From the NCBI GenBank assembly GCA_025058985.1, contig JANXEB010000078.1, positions 1 through 7,599 of the forward strand: DNA of 7,599 nucleotides. Direction: 5' to 3'. Position 1 is the stretch's first letter. The number at the start of each line of letters is the position of its first letter. The stretch is from Candidatus Aenigmatarchaeota archaeon (lineage in GTDB: Archaea > Aenigmatarchaeota > Aenigmatarchaeia > CG10238-14 > SpSt-28). This document shows, piece after piece, positions 5,087 through 7,599 of this stretch. Under the pieces are notes generated by a model. The model was not told the DNA's origin. It made no database searches and saw only the letters and a program-made list of their open reading frames with translations. Both the position numbers and the translations under genes were made by a program.

Positions 5087-5950
5087 ATGTCTAGGAATAG
5101 AAATGTTGAAATAGTTAAAAGAGATATTTTGAAAAAAATTTACAAAAAGAGAGATAAATGGTGTAAGAAAAAAGATTTTGGAAGTTTACTAATAGTTGGT
5201 GGAAGTAAAATCTATCCAACAACTCCAATATTAGTTGGTTTAGCAGCTTATAGAGCTGGAATAGATTGGGTAACAATAGCATCTCCAGAAGAATCTTCAA
5301 AAATAATAGCAAGTTATTCTCCAAATTTGATGATACATCCACTAAAAGGAGAATTTTTGAATAAAGAAAATATAGAGGAGCTTTTATCTCTTTCAAAAAA
5401 ATTTGATGTTGTTGAAATAGGAGGTGGTTTAACTAGAGATGAAAATATTTTAAAAGTTATATTAGAATTTTTGGAAAATTTAGAAAAGCCATGTGTTGTT
5501 GATGATGATGCAATTTATGCAATAGCAAAAAACAAAGAAATATTAAAAGAAAAAAACTTTGTCTTAACTCCACATTCATATGAATTTTTTATACTTAGTA
5601 ATATAAAAGTTACAACAGATTTAAAAAATAGAATAGAAGCTGTAAAAAAATTTACAAGTGAATTCAAAACTACTTTAGTTTTAAAAGGACATATAGATGT
5701 TATTTCTAATGGAGAAAGAATTGCAATAAACAAAACTGGTAGTGTTTTTATGACAAAAGCAGGTTTTGGTAATACATTAGCTGGAATATTAGCAGCTTAT
5801 CTAGCTAGAGTTGATAGTTTTACAGCTGCTTGTGCAGCAGCTTATGTTAACGGAAAAGCCGGTGAATTAGCTTCAAAGAAATTTTTAGAAGGAGTTTTAC
5901 CAACAGATCTAATAGAATTTATACCAAAGATTCAGAAAGAGATTTTATAG
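5087..5950 (+). CDS. Stand-alone NAD(P)HX dehydratase homologue (YjeF C-terminal domain, ribokinase-like), Asn at the usual catalytic Asp
   Basis: Homologue of ADP/ATP-dependent NAD(P)H-hydrate dehydratase, which repairs hydrated NADH and NADPH. The 287 residues carry the ribokinase-like fold: FGSLLIVGGS (31-40) with TPILVGLAAYRAG (46-58), a GPG-type loop changed to IGGGLTRDEN (111-120), VVDDDAIYAIA (137-147, usually DADAL), LTPH with Glu166 (160-166), VLKG (198-201), and NKTGSVFMTKAGFGNTLAGI (215-234). The last block matches the family signature except that the aspartate of GTGD, the presumed catalytic base, is Asn229. The N-terminal epimerase domain, usually fused in archaea, is absent. The fold is certain; dehydratase activity is doubtful. 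It is divergent from tRNA-Trp, probably monocistronic, and overlaps convergent Pop5 by 32 bp. Confidence 0.85.
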   Translation: MSRNRNVEIVKRDILKKIYKKRDKWCKKKDFGSLLIVGGSKIYPTTPILVGLAAYRAGIDWVTIASPEESSKIIASYSPNLMIHPLKGEFLNKENIEELLSLSKKFDVVEIGGGLTRDENILKVILEFLENLEKPCVVDDDAIYAIAKNKEILKEKNFVLTPHSYEFFILSNIKVTTDLKNRIEAVKKFTSEFKTTLVLKGHIDVISNGERIAINKTGSVFMTKAGFGNTLAGILAAYLARVDSFTAACAAAYVNGKAGELASKKFLEGVLPTDLIEFIPKIQKEIL

Positions 5951-6209
5951 TTCCAGATATTTTAACTATTTTTACTATACAATCATCTAAGAATAAAAAT
6001 ACCGACAATACATGTGGTAAAAATTTATGAGAACATTTTATAACTTTTTTTCCATTTACTTCTAAAAAACTCAAAGAAAATTTTGATACATAAAATTTTC
6101 CAAAAATTTTTTCACAATAGTTTAAAAACTTTTTTTCATCAAAATTTCCTTCTAATACTTTAATCAAAATATATCTTTTCTTTTCTCTTAAAGAAGTTAA
6201 TATCTTCAT
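5919..6209 (-). CDS. rnp2: RNase P protein subunit Pop5
   Basis: Protein subunit of archaeal RNase P, which trims tRNA 5' leaders; Pop5 pairs with Rpp30 to support the catalytic RNA. The 96-residue product is short for the family, often about 120, but covers the core. The N-terminal LREKKRYI at 7-14 is the family's signature opening, CSHKFLPHVLSVFLFL (59-74) matches the central strand-helix region, and VKISGTIKSL (82-91) carries the conserved GTI near the C-terminus. Its position just after rnp3, one base past that stop codon, is the standard archaeal pairing and strengthens the call. No Shine-Dalgarno motif is present; a TATA-like TTTATAGC (6233-6240) lies 27-28 nt upstream inside rnp3. The final 32 bp overlap the convergent dehydratase gene. 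Confidence 0.88.
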   Translation of the reverse strand: MKILTSLREKKRYILIKVLEGNFDEKKFLNYCEKIFGKFYVSKFSLSFLEVNGKKVIKCSHKFLPHVLSVFLFLDDCIVKIVKISGTIKSLSESLV

Positions 6210-6210
6210 T

Positions 6211-6849
6211 TTAAACTAGTTCAATTCCTCTAGCTATAAATTTTTCGCTTCTTCTGAAAAATAGCTTTTCATAGTTACATAGTGCTAACTTTGCTTCTTT
6301 TATTTCTAGATCAAATAAAGTTAAAAAGTTTGCAATACAATACCAATCTCTCATTTCTTTATAACTATTTGCAAAAGAAAAAGCTGCTAAATTTACTTTG
6401 AATTTTTTTACTAGTTTTAAATGGAAAAATAAATCTTTCAGATTTTGTAGTGAAATTAAACTATTTATGTTTAATCCATAAAATATCTCGTTATCTCTAA
6501 AAAATTTCGCAGTGCCTACACTAAGGAAATCTGTTAAAACTATATCTATCCCAAATTTTTTGCTTATCTTTTCAACAGCTCTCTTTCCTTTACATTCAAA
6601 AATTACCAAAAATCCTTTTGCATTCAAAAATTTTCTAACTACTCTAAAATCATTGAAAATTATTGCTGGATAACAAAAAAAGTTTTGCTCGTTTTCAATT
6701 TTTTCAATTAGTGAACAATACTCTTTTATTTCTTTTTCTCCAAATCTAATACAAAATATTAATCCATTGAAGCCTAGCTCTTTTGCAAACTCTATTTTTT
6801 TTATATAATCGTTTTCATTAAAAAATACCAAATCACAAATCTGCTTCAT
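6211..6849 (-). CDS. rnp3: RNase P protein subunit Rpp30
   Basis: Subunit of archaeal RNase P with a TIM-barrel (PHP-like) fold; forms a complex with Pop5 on the catalytic domain of the RNA. The 212 residues match family length. The start KQICDLVFF and the next strand-helix FAKELGFNGLIFCIRF (about 18-33) are typical, as is the closing YEKLFFRRSEKFIARGIELV (193-212), which corresponds to the conserved C-terminal region rich in Arg-Ser before the final strand. The middle is diverged. The ATG at 6849 is chosen because it places the first strand at the usual distance from the N-terminus; an ATG at 6867 would add six residues. It overlaps the end of cdc6 by 17 bp and is followed one base after its stop by rnp2, so all three are probably one transcript. 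Confidence 0.87.
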   Translation of the reverse strand: MKQICDLVFFNENDYIKKIEFAKELGFNGLIFCIRFGEKEIKEYCSLIEKIENEQNFFCYPAIIFNDFRVVRKFLNAKGFLVIFECKGKRAVEKISKKFGIDIVLTDFLSVGTAKFFRDNEIFYGLNINSLISLQNLKDLFFHLKLVKKFKVNLAAFSFANSYKEMRDWYCIANFLTLFDLEIKEAKLALCNYEKLFFRRSEKFIARGIELV

Positions 6850-7599
6850 ATTTAACTTTATTACCATTTCTAACAGACTTAATTAGTTTAATTTCTTCTA
6901 AATTTTTTAGATGCTCTTGTAAACTTCTTAAAGATATTTTACTATCCAAAGCTTCTAATATTTGAGATGAAGTATTTTTACCTTTAATTATTTGCTCCAT
7001 AATTTTCTTTTGTATTGGTGTTAAATAGCTTAACAATATTTCCTTTCTTGGCATTACTAATTTTTCATTTTCAACAACATTTTTAACTATATCTAATTTA
7101 AGAACATTAAATCCTTTCTCTTCACAAACCCTAGCAGCTTTTTGTAATACTTTTAATGCAACTCTTATATCTGAGCCATATTTTTTAACAAAGCCAGCCA
7201 AATATAAAGATATACCATCTTCATAGCTTAAAAAGGCTTTTTTTAATCTATATTCTATTATTTCTTTTATTTCTATCAACTCATAATCTCTAAAATAAAT
7301 TTTATCCAAAAGCAAACTACTTCTTATTCTTCCATCTATTTTGTATAAAAAATCTTCCTTGTTTGTTATTAATATTAGTGGAAATCTATTTTTCATTCTT
7401 GATAAAATGTAGAGAGCCTTTTCCTCTAAAACATCTACTTCATCCAAACAAACAACAACATCATTTTTACTTACCAAAGATTCTAATTTATTTACTATTT
7501 CTTCAGTGCTAATAGCTTTTATAATTGATAATGGATTTATTTTTTGAATTGTTTCTCTAGCTACGGAAACAAAAGTACTATTGAAAAAGCAATTTATAT
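6833..7599 (-). CDS. cdc6: Orc1/Cdc6-type replication initiator AAA+ ATPase, N-terminus outside window
   Basis: Origin-binding AAA+ protein that marks archaeal replication origins and loads MCM helicase. The frame is open to the window edge, giving 254 residues with the Walker A region missing. Counting from the first complete codon (7597), the visible parts are an N-terminal strand INCFF of the type that follows Walker A, Walker B VVVCLDEVD (47-55), sensor 1 LILITNKEDF (74-83, Asn79), the arginine-finger region DGRIRSSL (88-95), sensor 2 GSDIRVALKVL (141-151, Arg145), and a C-terminal winged helix (about 190-254) for DNA binding. There is no need for the TTG at 7477 as a start, since coding continues upstream of it. 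It is the first visible gene of an operon with rnp3 (17-bp overlap) and rnp2. Confidence 0.9.
   Translation of the reverse strand, partial: INCFFNSTFVSVARETIQKINPLSIIKAISTEEIVNKLESLVSKNDVVVCLDEVDVLEEKALYILSRMKNRFPLILITNKEDFLYKIDGRIRSSLLLDKIYFRDYELIEIKEIIEYRLKKAFLSYEDGISLYLAGFVKKYGSDIRVALKVLQKAARVCEEKGFNVLKLDIVKNVVENEKLVMPRKEILLSYLTPIQKKIMEQIIKGKNTSSQILEALDSKISLRSLQEHLKNLEEIKLIKSVRNGNKVKYEADL

Noticed and set aside
5480..5520. TGATGA repeats that could be box C of a C/D guide RNA
   Set aside because: They encode the Asp-rich DDDA motif of the dehydratase, and no matching box D or C'/D' pair lies at the right spacing.
5115..5733. Two minus-strand open frames (5115-5396 and 5515-5733)
   Set aside because: Both are antisense to the dehydratase homologue, hydrophobic by composition only, and lack conserved motifs.
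7475..7477. TTG as start codon of the Orc1/Cdc6 gene
   Set aside because: The frame stays open to the window edge and the upstream residues match the AAA+ region before Walker B, so the gene extends beyond 7599.
1..7599. CRISPR array, IS element, prophage or toxin-antitoxin locus
   Set aside because: No spaced direct repeats, terminal inverted repeats, transposase, integrase or toxin-like genes were seen in the window.

Overview
This is a strongly AT-rich archaeal chromosome segment carrying mostly core information-processing genes. The archaeal assignment rests on several hallmarks: Alba, class I lysyl-tRNA synthetase, the RNase P proteins Pop5 and Rpp30, an Orc1/Cdc6-type AAA+ initiator, a tRNA-Trp gene with an intron in the anticodon loop, an A1:U72 initiator tRNA with GGG:CCC in the anticodon stem, and TATA boxes 23-28 nt ahead of start codons with no Shine-Dalgarno motifs. 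Tight packing, short proteins and low GC would suit a DPANN-type lineage, but nothing seen here fixes the phylum.

Layout. At the left edge (1-371, minus) is the N-terminal third of an archaeal YchF/OLA1-like GTPase. It is divergent from a membrane-anchored Lon-like (S16) protease without an ATPase domain (493-1308, plus). That protease ends tail-to-tail, with an 11-bp overlap, against a minus-strand operon that reads cation diffusion facilitator (4349-3480), endonuclease III (3489-2857), class I LysRS (2848-1298). Upstream of this operon sits a compact divergent tRNA pair, initiator tRNA-Met (minus) and tRNA-Gly(GCC) (plus), whose promoters share 38 bp. Alba (4597-4881, plus) follows tRNA-Gly directly. 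An intron-containing tRNA-Trp(CCA) (5027-4928, minus) is divergent from a stand-alone NAD(P)HX dehydratase homologue (5087-5950, plus). The right end is a minus-strand operon of Orc1/Cdc6 (truncated by the window edge), Rpp30 and Pop5, which ends in a 32-bp tail-to-tail overlap with the dehydratase gene.

How it fits together. Most genes serve translation and tRNA maturation (three tRNAs, two RNase P proteins, LysRS, YchF) or DNA maintenance (Orc1/Cdc6, Alba, endonuclease III). The protease, metal exporter and metabolite-repair enzyme are accessory housekeeping functions. There is no CRISPR array, IS element, prophage gene or toxin-antitoxin pair. No wholly new system stands out. The points most worth checking are the Asp-to-Asn change at the expected catalytic position of the NAD(P)HX dehydratase, the symmetric promoter design around the tRNA pair, the tRNA-Trp intron with two competing anticodon complements, and the linkage of a replication initiator to two RNase P proteins.
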